A stretch of DNA of 64,000 bases from Epiperipatus broadwayi (Eukaryota > Onychophora > Udeonychophora > Euonychophora > Peripatidae). Of this stretch, positions 1 through 12,903 are shown in pieces; the first letter of the stretch is position 1, and every line of letters begins with the position of its first letter. Location of the stretch: positions 21,118,901-21,182,900 of the forward strand of contig JAQFVV010000001.1 of the NCBI GenBank assembly GCA_028023455.1. Reading direction: 5' to 3'. The notes under the pieces were generated by a model. That model ran no database searches, was not told where the DNA came from, and saw nothing but the letters and a program-made list of their open reading frames with translations. A program made the translations under genes and the position numbers.

Positions 1-1760
1 TTTTTTTCAATAATAATGAAAGTTTTATGATAAAGTTATTGTTTTTAATTTTAAGGTCAGTTCATTAACATTTGGTAGCCTAATGCAGAAAATCTTGATA
101 TCCTTATCTCCTATAAAGAAGATTTAGATATCCATTTACTGATCACAGTAGATGATTAGTTGCATTGGCTAAACGATTAATTATCCGTAAATAATTCTAT
201 GCTTTAAGATCTCAACTATCTGAAAAAATTTCAGCATTTAGATTTGAGCATAGCAAGTGAAACCACATGCTGCTTCTTCTTTCATTTAATGTCTATGCTA
301 TTAATAGCAATTCTTTTGATTACTACTATGGTCCCAATGCTTTGATAAAAATAAACAAAACAGATGAAAGTGGGATACAATAAAAAAAATTATTATTATT
401 GGACTTTTCTCCCCCATCCCTTTAGCAAAAATAATCTTCCCTTTAACCTTTTCACATCTCTGTTATGCTAGTGATTCTAAATAAACTTTTACTTTGCCCA
501 TTTACCAATTCAATCATAAAAAAATTTTTAAGCACAATGAACTACTTTAGGAATTCAAGATTAATGTAAATTATTATATGAGTGTAATGGTTTTATTTCC
601 TTTTAGATTGTAATTTGTGTCACCCATTTATTATGCAAAAACACATTGTGACTATGTTATCCCTAGAATGATTATCTTTTTAAATAAATAGATAAGTTAA
701 AACATATGTTAGAAAGTCTATCAATGCTTGAAGATTCTCATAAATTTTGGCTTTTATATATTTTATTATCAGTTCAAAAACAGATATTGTCAAAACAAAT
801 CGATTAGAATTGAATCTACCATAAAATGCACAAATATTGGATTTCACATTTAGTTTTATTGTGATATATATTAATGCTACAACCTTAAAACTATGCACCT
901 GAAAAAAGGACAGTAGGGACCTCTACTTTAAAGTAATGACTATGCACTTTATAAATATAATTATTGTTGAGAGCAAAAATAACTAAGCACATAATTATTT
1001 TATGCCTGTTTTTAGAATATATATATATAAAATATACCTTTACATATGTTTTAAAAAAATTATTATCATATACATACATAATTTTTTCCTCTATATTATT
1101 TTAGCAAAATTCTTTGTCTCATTTATCTTTTTCATATGTAGTCACTTTTTAGATCTTCTATAAACTTTTAAAATCTAATTCAAATTTTCAGTTTTCCACT
1201 TGTTGTCATTTATTTTAGTGATACATCTAGCCTAGCTTAATTTCAGTTTTAATGATACAAATGATATTTATTTGTTCTTTCACCCACATATTTCATTGTC
1301 AATGCTTTTTGTTAATCCCAATATACATTTGTTCACACTTTGCTGTTAGGTTTGTAGTATTCAAGTCTCTCATCCATAAATAAATTTAATAATTTTCCTT
1401 GTCAAGCATTAAAAATATTTTCTTAAATATTAAATTATTTATATTAAAAGCATTCCACCCAAATTTAATTCTAAGATTAATTTCATTTATTGTGATTCTG
1501 TCCATGTTATAATCTTATCAAGATATTTGTAAGTTGCTAATTTTTTTTAATTCATTACTAACATTTAAATTAATAATTTAAAAAAACTTCATTAGATAGT
1601 AACTTTATTATTAAAAATAAACATTTTTAGTTGCTTTCTTAATTGACATTTAATATGTAGTTAAATTATGCTTTATCATTACATTCTAGATTAGAGGTTT
1701 CTGAAAGAAAAAGACATTTACGCAAAAACCTATAGAAAAAAAAACATTTAGGCAACTGCC
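1..1760. other. AT-rich intergenic sequence, no gene seen
   Basis: This stretch holds only short open frames rich in Ile, Tyr, Lys and Asn codons, as expected by chance at this base composition. There are A/T runs and a short TA tract near 1018-1030. No conserved protein motif, RNA gene or repeat family shared with the rest of the window was recognised, apart from the SINE that begins at 1761. Confidence 0.6.
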
Positions 1761-1871
1761 TTTTTTTTTCCATATGTCATAGCATCGGCCGGGATGTGAA
1801 CCTACAACCGTCTGCAACCAACTATTTGCTTGCAAGGCAGCTGCAATGACCTCTTGGCTAACAACACTTGA
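1761..1871 (-). mobile_element. tRNA-derived SINE, copy 1
   Basis: Read on the minus strand, the element starts TCAAGTGTTGTTAGCCAAGA, has a box-A-like TAGCCAAGAGG and, about 50 nt on, a box-B-like GGTTCACATCC. It continues to GCTATGACATATGG and ends in a run of nine A (1761-1769 on plus). The octamer CAACTGCC stands on both sides (1753-1760 and 1872-1879), as expected of a target-site duplication from LINE-driven insertion. A second copy lies at 37561-37674 with the same start and the same CTATGACAT...ATGG-polyA end. A functional tRNA is unlikely because the tail and duplication are those of a retroposon. The LINE partner is unknown, since the A-tail gives no specific 3' match. Confidence 0.8.
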
Positions 1872-1879
1872 CAACTGCC

Positions 1880-4280
1880 ATTTTAATATGATTTATTCTG
1901 CTCTCTTGAAAATTTTAAAAATAATTGAAACTTCAGATGATTTTGTAAGAATTTCAGTATTTACAAATACAAATTCGAAAAATTATCATGATTACATATA
2001 GTTATTGAGTATTTTGTTTTCTGCGGATGCAATAAGTAAGACGACTTTTTTCACAAATTTTCATTTTAATCAGAAGATATATTCAAGTAAATACAATAAA
2101 TTTGTATTGAAAAAAATTTGAATACCAATGTATAAAATGCTTTGCTTAATTACTCTTATATCTTCTTCTTTACTTTTTTTGCATTTCTCTTCATATATTC
2201 ATACATAAAATTTCCTTATCATTTCCTTAAATAAACTTTAATGCAATATTTTTTATATAATTCCTTCTTTATTTTGCTTATAGTTTAGATTGTTCTGCAG
2301 TTAAATATGATTATGAATGGTAATATAAAATATGTATATTAATATGTATATAAAATAATGGTTATATGAGTATATGATTATATGTTTAAATGTTGTAGCT
2401 CTGATGAAGACTGCAGGACAGTCGAAACTGTAAACAAAATAAAAAAGGAATAATATAAATAAAATTTCATTAAAGTGTATATGAGGAGATGATAAGGAAA
2501 TTTTAATATATATGATTTATTTAAATAAGTATTAGGGAATTCATTCAAATTTTGAGTGTATCACACACATTTTAATAACAATTTAGTTTTTTAATTTTCA
2601 TTAGTAAGCTTCTCCTGTGTTTACTTTGAATACAATTCATCGAAGAGAAAAAAATGTTCTCAATTATATGATAGAATTAAATGATCAAAATTTCAAAAGT
2701 CAGTCTGATTTTCTTCAACCTATACTACTATCGTCTAAAATTTTGTAATTCAAAATTTGTAGAAACTCCATTAACTCAAAATTTGTACAGACTCCATTTG
2801 CAGTAGATATTTCAGGAAAAGCTCTGATGTCTACTACTTTCCAGTTATACCTTAGACAAAGTAATACAAATTTCATAATACCCTAATGTTTTATAAAATC
2901 ATAAAATCTTTTTGCAAAAATGCTAAACTGAAGGCAATCATTTTAGTAAATATTTTACAATCAATTTTTTCTTGATTAAAACTCAATCTATAATTTTTTA
3001 GATTTTAAAAAAATATAAATTATTTTTTTATAATATCTTCCCACAATAATTTTAGTTTCTACTCAAATTTAATGATTTATTGTAAAGCTATATTTCCTTT
3101 TCTTTGGTAACTTCATATTTCACTTATTAAAGTGCTTAGTCACATGAAAAACAGAAAAAAAAATTCAATTTTTTTGAAAGTAGTGAGAAGTTGTAAATGA
3201 TCTACATTGTTACTTTTAGTGGTTAAGAAAATTATCACTTTTTCTAAACATTCAAAGAATTATTTTAATGCTTTGCCCTTGATAGACATTTTACAGAAGT
3301 AAATGTAACTAAATGTTCATATTGATTATCTACTTCTTTTATTAATATATCAAAATGTATTTGATTCAATGCTTTAGATCAGAAAAATTGATTATTAATA
3401 CATGAACTTTCGTTCTTCTTTTCAGCTGTGGCTATAACCTCACTCTAGCAACAAAAGTTTCTTGCTGCAAAATACAATAAAATAGAATAATTTCATGAGA
3501 AAAGTGAGTTGAGAATAATATAATAATCTCATTTTTTTTATCTGTAAACGTGTTAGATGGCTTTCTGAAATATCTTGTAGTATCTTTTTTATGTAATAAC
3601 ACACTAAGAAATTTATTTGAATACCAGAAGATATGATATATTTAACTATCACACAGTTTATACTATATCAGAACCATCATGTGATTCATATACAGCAATG
3701 ATGATAAAATTATTACCTATAAAATATTTTATACTTCAGCAATATTTGTGATAAGTTCTTTACAATTTTAGCTAACAGAGGTATATTTAAATTTTCCTAT
3801 ATATTTCCCATAAATTTTAGAAACCTTGTATGGCCATTTTTTAGAAATTCAGTATCAGTAAAAGATTTTCTGGCTTTTACTATTTCCAGTGATAACAAAA
3901 AACTATTTTATCTAAGTTAGCAAGCTTCTTTGTTGTAAGTAATGTTTTCTTTTTAGCTAGAGGGTGTGGCGCATGAAGCTAAGAAGACTGTCACATCAGC
4001 TCAAAAAGAAGTTTAAATTATTGTAAGGAAAATTTTAAAAGATTTCATTTCAATTATTCTAGGACCCAAGATTAAGTTACAATCTTGTAGCAGAGTGTTT
4101 TCTAGTTCTTAATTTTGTTTATTAAGTGTCCAAAATTGATTATGTGCAATGGGAAGGTTTTATAACTTTCCAAGATGGATATTGACTGTCAGTCAGAATA
4201 AGCAAGCATTCAGTAGTATTAAACTTAATGACATATTGAGAAATGATCAAGTAATTCCAGAAGTATTTAAACAACCTAAA
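1880..4280. other. AT-rich intergenic sequence with one ribozyme-like motif
   Basis: No protein-coding segment was recognised. The one structured item is the hammerhead-like motif at 2401-2428, listed separately. A slightly less AT-rich patch at 3950-4250 leads into the LINE ORF1 remnant and may be that element's 5' region, but this is only inferred from position. Confidence 0.5.
2401..2428 (+). ncRNA. Hammerhead-ribozyme-like core motif
   Basis: The plus strand reads CTGATGA (2401-2407), one extra A, then GACTG (2409-2413), loop CAGGA, CAGTC (2419-2423) and GAAAC (2424-2428). The two pentamers form a perfect 5-bp stem II between the two invariant hammerhead core boxes CUGAUGA and GAAA. The extra A after CUGAUGA departs from the textbook core. 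I could not draw convincing stems I and III from the flanks, so cleavage activity is doubtful. Motifs of this form are known at the ends of Penelope-like elements and in retrozymes. No Penelope coding sequence is visible just upstream, so this would be a solo end. Confidence 0.55.
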
Positions 4281-4284
4281 TCAG

Positions 4285-6858
4285 TTAAAAATAGTTAACA
4301 AATATGTTTAGAGGTAAAAGAACTAAAGGAAGTTCAGAAAAAAATGAAATTTGAGGGAAATAAAAAAATGGTACCGAAAATATGGTAGATATTGAGCTAA
4401 AGATTAATGAAAACATTGAGATACAGCAAATTAAAGTTGATACAATAAAACACAAGCTAAATCTTGATGATACTGCCAAGTTTCATAAAAATCTGTCAGA
4501 AAATAAAGGGGGGTCCATTAAAAAACATCTAAAATCTAAAACAATAAAAATCACGGGGTTTTTGTCACAAAAGAGAGTGCTGTGCCTCAAATTCATGATA
4601 TAGAAGCAGAACTGGACTGAGACAAAGACAAATATCACTAAAGAGACTCTATATTGATCAATACAAGAATAAATACCAAAGGACAATCTAAAAACAAGCT
4701 CAGGAAAAGTACACAAAGTAATTATCTAGACAAAATCATGACAATTAAAGACCAAAGCTTGGAAAAAAATAGGAAAAAGTTACAGAAGCCCAGCAGTATT
4801 CAGTTAAACCTGCTAGTGAGAGCAATAATGCAGAACTAACACTTCCAACATTTGCAGAATAGTTAAAGAAGGATACAAAGATTTCCAAATGGCAAGATTT
4901 CAATGCCCCATATGCCAATGGCTTTAAAAAAAGCAGGGGTTATGGGCCTTGAGAGAAAGCTAAAGCTAGTGGTTAAAGGTCATGAAATAAATCTGAACAA
5001 TGCAAAGTATGGAGAAACTAATCACACTGGCTTCTCCCATAGGAATAAGTTTGAGAATGGCTTAATACATCATAATGTTGAGTCAAGTATGAACAACTTT
5101 GATTAGGAAAAAAATAATTTAATTCCAAAACTTTCAATCAGTCAACGATGAGTTAATAATAGAATTCCTCAGAAATTACTTAATTCCTTTCTTAGCTTCC
5201 AGAATCAGTATACTTTAACATTGAGCACAACAAATAAAAAATATGAACTTTTCATATTTCCAATAAATGAGCTATTTGTCTTAATCAAGGACTTAAATAT
5301 CATTGATTCAATAAAAAGGGTCTACTATCACCTAAAAAAAATACATCACACTAGAATTTGAGAACACTTTCGCTAAAAAATGATTCAAAAGATCTCAAAT
5401 GTTTTTAGATGGAAAATACTTAGTAAAAATTGACCTGGAAAGACCAAGATTGATAACAGGTATGGTGTGGAATTGTCATGTGGTATTTGGAAAAGATGAA
5501 TTGCAGGGACTATTAGTACAATATGGCTCTATTCAACAGTTCACTTTCCTAATGGAAAGAAGAGCAGGGATTCAGTTACCATCCAACAATGCAATATTTA
5601 CAATGAGGTTGACTAAAAGTATCAATCTGCTGGATATATTATCTGTTCTTGAGCAGAATAACAGCCCAATATACATAGTAATTTTAGGATTCAACCTTTG
5701 TGTTATGAATGCTGGGACACTGGCCATATAATTAGGGCCTGTCCAAAAAGATTATTCACAGAATATGTAAAAAACTATAATGGATGCAACAAATGTACAA
5801 TAACATCAAGCAATCCTTCACTAATAAATCAACAATTAGAACTGTAATTACAAGAATCTCATTTAAAAGATAACAAAATGAAATCAAATAAGCCATATTA
5901 TAAGGAAAATCAAGAAACCTTGCACAGTAGATTTGAAGATGGGACAAATGCAGGTCAAGCTAGAGATATGGCTGAAGAAATAAAGGAACAATCAGCACAG
6001 GAAGAACTGACCAGCTTTGAATCAATACAATCTGAAGAGTCTGAAGGCACATTGTAAGAAATTGGTCAATTAAAAAAAGCTAACATGTTCACTAATACTG
6101 AACTAAATGAGAACAGTTCAACTCAAATGGGTAAAATAACACAAGGTGAAAGTTTTAAAAGGAAAAGTCAGAATGTCTCTGGCTCACAAACTGATGAGAA
6201 TAGTGTTGTGGGCTCAAACATTGAACTGTGGTGAGAAAGAGGAGAAAACTGAGGGTCTCTCAAGGAAAAAGAGAAAAAGGAAAAGAAGATGGAAAAAGAA
6301 CCTGGCTCAACACGAGTCAGGGAATGAAATGGAAACTGAATCAGAAGATCAGATAGTCAATGACTCAGAGTTAATGGAACATAATATTTTAGCTCATCCT
6401 ATGATCTTCAAATATATTGTTGAATCTAAAGGGGCATGTCTTTTTTGAAAGGAGCATGTATGTAGTGAGAGTGAAGTATGGCAGGTAATTTAGAAGAGGC
6501 AGATAATACAGAGGAAGAAATTAATAACATAGAAGAGCAATGGTGTGAGGGGGCTTGTAGTGACAGGTCTGGAAGCAGGCAAGGTGAAGTAGCACAGGTG
6601 ATATCAGAAGAGTCTGATAATCGAGCTGAAGAACTTGATAACATAGAAGAGCAATGGAGCAATGAGGCTCATATTGACAGTTCTGAAAGTGAGGAAATAG
6701 ATGGCTATTCAAAGGAAATGCAGCAACAAATTAGTATTAGCCCTGTGTGTACTGATGAAATGGAAGAAATCACAGATGATAAAGAAATAAGCTCACAAGA
6801 GGAAAATTTTGAAAAAGACTCGAAACAGGAAAGCGATGGAAATTCAGAAACAGTTTAA
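4285..6858 (+). pseudogene. Decayed LINE ORF1 (gag-like, CCHC knuckle, acidic tail)
   Basis: Several open pieces in different plus-strand frames (4382-4603, 4903-5106, 5399-5731, 6146-6448, 6478-6858) read as one broken protein of LINE ORF1 type. The 5399-5731 piece has a nucleic-acid-binding-like region (LPSNNAIFTMRLTKSINLLD). A frame change near its end gives CYECWDTGHIIRAC, a clean C-x2-C-x4-H-x4-C zinc knuckle at about 5698-5740. The N-terminal part is Lys-rich and the C-terminal part is strongly acidic (Glu, Asp, Ser, Asn). Knuckle-containing ORF1 proteins are usual in L1/Tx1-like LINEs, where they bind the element RNA. No endonuclease or RT follows before 7.8 kb, so the copy is ORF1-only or 3'-lost. 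There are many stops and frameshifts. The outer limits are approximate. Confidence 0.6.
6478..6858 (+). pseudogene. Acidic C-terminal piece of LINE ORF1, 126 codons open
   Basis: This open frame starts MAGNLEEADNTEEEINNIEEQ and ends at a TAA after NSETV. About a third of the residues are Glu or Asp and there is no basic domain. It contains an internal repeat of about 28 residues spaced 41 residues apart: EEADNTEEEINNIEEQWCEG and EESDNRAEELDNIEEQWSNE share the core NIEEQW. It follows the zinc-knuckle region of the decayed ORF1 in the same direction, so I read it as that protein's acidic tail. An independent small gene cannot be excluded, but nothing supports one. Confidence 0.45.
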
Positions 6859-6859
6859 A

Positions 6860-7788
6860 ATATGAATTCCATAGATGTGGTTTATAAAAAAATATGGCAA
6901 CATAAATGAAGTTCTAAGAATCTGTGAATTAAAGAACTTGGCAATTCAAAGATTCTTATGAATCAATGGAGAAGACTAGGGTTATTAACTGTGGTATGAT
7001 CTCAAGATTTCTTTAAACAAATGTATTTACATTATGTAGTGGGTAATCAGTTACCTGCATTTTTTTTCCTTAGTAAAAAAAAATTAAAAAAAAAGGGTAG
7101 TGTTTTCTTTTGTAATTTTTTATTAACCTTCCTTTTATTATCATTAGCACCAGAATACTTTTCACTAAAATCTAAAGATTTTTCTCAAAATTGTAGTTAA
7201 ATATTACTTTATTTATTATATTGAAGTTGCAAATGACAAATTAAACATTGATGACTTCTATTTACTTCTATAAATGTAAATTTTTCTATCCACATCTGTT
7301 TTTAGCTATTTTTTATATCTTGTAGTTATCATAATATATATATAGGTCAGAGTAAATTAAATCTCAATGAAAGAGTTAAAGTTCATAAGAGTAGAGTTAA
7401 AAATAGATATCAAAACTCAGCCTTGTATATTCATTAACTAAATACAGGCCATCAAATATTATTTGACAATGCAGAAATTATCTTTTATGTAAAAAGTGAA
7501 TTGAAGAGGAGAGTAAAAAAAACTTTGATGATAACATTTTTTGAATCTGAGGCCATCAATCTTATAAAGATATCCTTTGATGTTAAATGAAGTTTTTTTA
7601 GGTGAATGATGGGAATACTATTGTGTTTTGCAAATATATAGTTGAATTTCACTTGAGGTCTATTTGTAAATAGATGAAAATATGGTTATGGAAGAATTTT
7701 AGAGAAATTTTGTTGTTTTGGTTAGTATTGTAGTATGATATGAATTTTTGTTTTATATATATATAAATATATATAATATATATAATTA
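6860..7788. other. AT-rich sequence, nothing recognised
   Basis: No coding or RNA feature was recognised between the ORF1 remnant and the family E repeat. There is an A-rich run at 7075-7095 and short TA tracts at 7333-7345 and 7755-7785. The A-run could be the 3' tail of the LINE remnant, but no target-site duplication was found. Confidence 0.5.
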
Positions 7789-8193
7789 AAGGGTATTTGA
7801 ACCCAGAATTTTAAGCTCCCTTTAGTCATCATCTTATGGAATCAATATACATGAACGCATACATGTAAAAAAGATAATCTCCAATATACATATTTCATGC
7901 TGAACCAACACTCATCAGTTGGTCCAGATCATCATCATCACACACACACACATATATATATAATTAGTGCTCAGTTTATATTAAAATAGCAAATCTTCAA
8001 ACTTTAGTGAACAATCTTCAATCTTCTCCACTCTCCAACTCTTCTACCATCCATATTGAAAATCTGATGATGGTGTGCTCAAAGCCATTGTTTGCCAATT
8101 TTTGTTGTGTCATATGCATGTTGACCATAAGTCAATCTGACCCTCATATGTAAGAACCTTAACCCCATTTAAATACACATGAGGGATGGGAAG
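7789..8193 (+). repeat. Dispersed repeat family E, copy A
   Basis: This 405-bp segment shares ordered blocks with 36373-36785 (plus), 36901-37314 (minus) and 46095-46365 (minus). Shared blocks include ATACATATTTCATGCTGAAC, a TTGGTCCAGAT block, CAGTTTATATTAAAATAGC, AAAATCTGATGATGG and GAGGGATGGG. Its outer end GGGTATTTGAACCC is, in reverse, a degenerate form of the T-arm-like GAGTTCGAATCCC seen in the right arm at 37.3 kb. No protein is encoded. It may be a SINE or another non-autonomous element. It runs directly into a (TA)n array at its right end. Confidence 0.65.
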
Positions 8194-8202
8194 AATATAG
8201 GC

Positions 8203-8205
<3 letters not shown>

Positions 8206-8254
<49 letters not shown>
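8206..8254. repeat. (TA)n microsatellite
   Basis: Uninterrupted TA dinucleotide array of about 24 units adjoining the right end of family E copy A. Confidence 0.95.
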
Positions 8255-8259
<5 letters not shown>

Positions 8260-11200
8260 CCTTAAAGGAATAATAAAAATAGATACAAATTAAAAAGCAT
8301 TATAACTAATAAAGTCTTCAGACAACTACCAATCAATAACCATAATAGGCTAAGATCAGAATTATCCTATATGATATATGCTAATAATACAAAGAGCCGT
8401 AAGAGTAAGGGTAACAATAATAATTAAACATTATAAATATGCTAATTCACAGTTAATAAATTTTGAGAGGAGGAAAACTCTCTATTCACTTTGTCAAAAT
8501 ATAAATGCTCTTAATAATTAAATCATACACTACAGAGAAGTTAGGTTATAATATAATATTTCTCATAATATATTATAATAATCCCATCCAATATAATTAT
8601 ACATCTCACCACACTATTCTCATCATTTCATTGCAATGATCTGCTTTACAATTCAAACTCTTGATAAAGGATAGCATTTATTTAGTTTTATTTGTGCAAC
8701 TTTACTTTTCAAAATAATTTCTTTTGCTAAAACAATTTTTTGGGGGTCATTGGTTTTTTATTAGATATTTTTAAAATATAAGGAGACATACTCTTACCCC
8801 TAAGATAATGTCTACCTAATTTACAACAATAATAATACATTTTAAAAGAAAATATTTTAATTAAAGTAAAATACATAGACACTCTTAATTTAAAATAAAA
8901 TGATAATCTCCTAGAATAGCATTCAAATACCAAGAGTGGATAAGGTATTTTATGGTCACTCAGGATATCCTATTAAAACTTACACCAACTTTTTCTTATA
9001 AAGTTAAGATAAATTCTTTAAGAATTAAATTTATCATGTACAATAAATAAGCAGGTAATAATTTTATCACAAAAACAGTCTTTTAATAATAGAAATTGAA
9101 TTATAGTGATCATTTAAGATTTTAAAAAAAGAATAAATATTTTATTCTTTTGATGCATTCTTCACATCTACAGACCATTATACCAAAATGATTATTATCT
9201 TTACTTTAAGTGCATGTACTCTAATCAAATATAATTGTGTCATTAATAATATAATGTTAAAATTTCTGTATGTCATTATGTGATCGAGATGATATTAAAA
9301 TTGAACACAAAAATTTAACAATAAATATAACATTTATTTAGGCAACAAAAACAATTCAATAATAACACTTTTGGAAATTTACAGATTTAAATTGAGCTGT
9401 TTAAATAAAATACTATATAATCTTACTGTATTAAAAAAATACAATTTCACAAGTTTGCAATTTATGGTAATAAACAAATACATTTTTAATTTTTCTGACT
9501 GATATAAGTTTTCCAACATGAGTAGTATTACAATAAGCTATGCATTTTTCCTGACTGATAAAAGCTTTTATTAACTTAAGCATTATTACAAGAAGGTCAA
9601 CATTTTTTCCTACCAATCATACTATAATATCATCCCAACAATGAATATGTCTTAATACCAATCATATCTTATCAATCCAGCAATGACTCAATGCTTAAAA
9701 TGATTTATATCACTTATTTATGGTTATAATTACAATTTTAAAAATTTAAATAAGAGAACCAACAGTTTTATATTCTATAATGCTGGAAAAGTACAGCAAT
9801 ACAGGTCTACACATCAGAAACATCTTTAATGTACACCAGATGCAGTTGAAAAAAAAGACTATACTCTTCATAAACAAATTATATCAATTTCCATAATAAT
9901 GAAGTCATGCAGCACTATACATGGCTACATATACAAAATATGATATATCTGAGAGGAAAAGATAACTAAAGCAATGAACTTAATAATTGCATGAACTCAA
10001 AAGAACACTTAAATTCTGGGGGCAAAAATATAGTAGGAGAAAATTGAGAATTAACCACAGATAAATATTAGGAACAATAGGGACTTCCTCAAACAAAGTA
10101 TTTATGCAAAATATGACATTTGAAAGTTATATCATTCACAGAAAAATACCATCATAAGAGAGAGACAATTCTATCATTTCTTTAAATACATTTACTAATG
10201 GAACAATATCATCAAGAGAGAGACACAGCTACCATCTCATAGAAAATGCAATGGCAAGATAAGCATAAACAATAAATAAGAGATAGGGACTAATTCTACA
10301 ATCTTCTAACAAATATAATAATTAATAACTGATGTATAAAACTGATAACAAAGTTATTTTTGCCAAATTTGGCTTAATAAAATATGGCCTGATATAATTA
10401 GTAAAATAAAAATATACAATACCCTCACTGGTTTTGCATAAATATTTTCATTCAGATAGATAAATTAATCATAACAGGAGACAAAGTAATATTTTTTAAA
10501 TGATATAATATTAAAATAATATAGTATTAATAAAATAAATGTAATAAGAAGACTTATTACATATATTACATTTCATATAGAAAAAGTATAAACAGTAAAA
10601 AAAGTATAAACAGTTAACATCATTATTAATAAAATAATAAATACTCTGTGAACTCCTGGATATTTCCATTGACAACTAATGCATAAAATATATCAAACAA
10701 AAACATAAAGTTATTATTTAACATTACACCCATTTCACCAGTTATTATGAAACAGTTCTGCAAACACATAAAATATTTTCTATTTATTGACAATACAGTA
10801 AATTAAAATATCAGGTGCACAGCATTCAGAATTATTTTTATATATCAGATTTCCTTAAAAAATAACCACATAAACATATTATTAATGGCCATTCAGTTTC
10901 ACAAAATTAAAAAAAAAACAAGTATGGCATTGACAAATTATGTTATAGTATTAAATTCACATTTGTTCATTCATTCTGTAAAAACATAAATCAGTAGTGA
11001 GGTTTAGGAGTAAATACACTTTTTACCTGGTTACAATAGATCAGGATTTGAACTAATAAAGAAAGGATTGTAGGTTAAAAGATTAATAAAGTATTATAAA
11101 TTATCACATGACTAGTAATATAAATAAGTAAGATTTTCATCTGTTGAGGGCTTTCAATCAATTTTAAGTTTATTTTTGTTTATAGCAATTGAATTTTAAA

Positions 11201-11600
11201 AACTCCAATTAAATTTTTAAAGTGTAGTTGTTTTTAAATTTTCTTATTTTTTAAGCTAAGTATGTTAGGCTGAATTAAAACTATCTGGGCACACTTATCT
11301 GAACTGAAACACCAAAAAAAACATATATTTATATATGCCAACTTTTGTGGTAATATTGTTGTATTATTACAAGGTTTAGATTATTATTTTTAAATTTTCC
11401 ACTTTGGAAAATTTCAAAAGGTATTATTGCCATTACAATGATTCAAGAACTACTATCAATTTTAAAATTTATATCAACATCTGCATTATAATTAAAGTGT
11501 CACAGAATATTTAAATTTCTTATTGGCAAGAACAATACAGAAGTATTAATGTCTTGATATTTTTTTTAAATATTCATTTATGGCAAATATTATTTAGAGT
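8260..11600. other. AT-rich intergenic sequence, nothing recognised
   Basis: Over 3 kb of low-complexity AT-rich DNA, with short chance frames only (for example 8727-8933 and 9431-9616, both minus) that show no family motif. Small imperfect local repeats occur, such as the two TCAATCCAGCAATGA-like blocks near 9620-9700 and two GAGAGAGACA blocks near 10160-10225. I see no splice-bounded coding pattern strong enough to call an exon. Confidence 0.5.
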
Positions 11601-11960
11601 TTATTAAAGAAATAATATTTTCTAAAAATTAATAAAGATGAAAGTATGTTAATGAATAAAAAGGTTAATAATATATTAACTTTGTTGTATGAAAAAGTTT
11701 GTATGGAAAAATTAGTCATGCTTAAATTAAAAAGAATGGAAATAAAATGTGCAAAAATCTAAAATTTACCTAAAATACATAAGCCTGTTATTCCAATGAG
11801 TCCAATTATTAATAAGTAATACTTATTATGAGAAAATTTCAAAGTGGGTGTATAATAATATTTAAAAATTGTATTACATTATTTGAAAGAATTTGTGTTA
11901 ATAATTCTATATAGTTTATTAGTAAATTAAAAGTTTTTTAGAAGGTAAGGTTTTAAAAAT

Positions 11961-12218
11961 TTGGTTTTTGTAAAGTTAGATATAGTTAGTATTTATACTA
12001 ATATTGATCCGGAGGTTGCTATTTGTTGTTTTATGAATTTATATAATAAAGATAAAGGGGTAAAATTAAAAATTGAGGGTTTTATTTTATATGAGATATT
12101 AGTGATTTGTTGTAGGGACCTCATTTTTAAATATGGGGATGGGTTTTATAAGCAAAAAGAAGGTTTAAGTATGAGTAATATTCTAAGTGGTTTTTTTGGC
12201 AGGAATATATATGTATAA
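11961..12218 (+). pseudogene. Penelope RT core fragment
   Basis: An 85-codon open piece of the reverse transcriptase core. KLDIVSIYTNID carries the RT motif A Asp in the Penelope form (LDVxSxYTNI), and FKYGDGFYKQKEGLSMSNIL corresponds to the motif B region (FxxxxYxQxxGxxMG). MSN stands where a Gly is usual. The frame then breaks, and the YVDD motif C follows in another frame at 12274-12285 within YVRYVDDYFMVF. It supports assignment to the Penelope class rather than to LINEs, because LINE RTs have AFD in place of the SxYTNI motif. Confidence 0.75.
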
Positions 12219-12903
12219 GTTTGAAGAGCAATTTTTTAATTATAATAGGAATAAACCAGTTTTTTATGTTAGATATGTTGATGACTATTTTATGGTTTTC
12301 AATGGTAATAAAAGAAATGCAGATAATTTTTTAATTATATTAATGGTAGAGTTGAAAAAATAAAGTTTACTATGGAAAAAGAATATATTAATATTATTGA
12401 ATATATGGATGTTAGAATTTTTAAAAAGATTGATAGGAATAGTAGTGTTATTATAGAATCATCTGTGTTTAGAAAAAACATTTTTTGGATTATCAAATAA
12501 TTAGTTTTTAGATATTGATAATCATAGTAAAATTAATATTGTTAATAATAAAATTATTAAGGCAATTAAATTATGTTCAAATAGTAATTTGTTTGGGAAT
12601 GAGGTTGATATTATTAGAAATGAATGTGCTATAAATGATAGTGGAACATTTATTTTTTAATAAAAATATAAATAAAATAAGAAATAGAATGGGATTAGAT
12701 AGGAATAGGATTAGAAAAAATGTTATTTATATTGGTTTTAATATATCTAAAGATTTATGTATTAAATTTAAGAAATTAGTTAAAATGATTAATAGGAAAT
12801 ATTATGTTTTAATTTGTCCAGTTTATAAAAAAAAGCCAGTTTAAATTTTTTAATTAATAGTAATGGGGACTATAATAGGTTAGACATTATAAATTCAGTT
12901 TAT

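Noticed and set aside
1761-1871. A functional tRNA gene (TGC-like anticodon region)
   Set aside because: The A-tail, flanking duplication and second diverged copy show a SINE; the cloverleaf is not intact.
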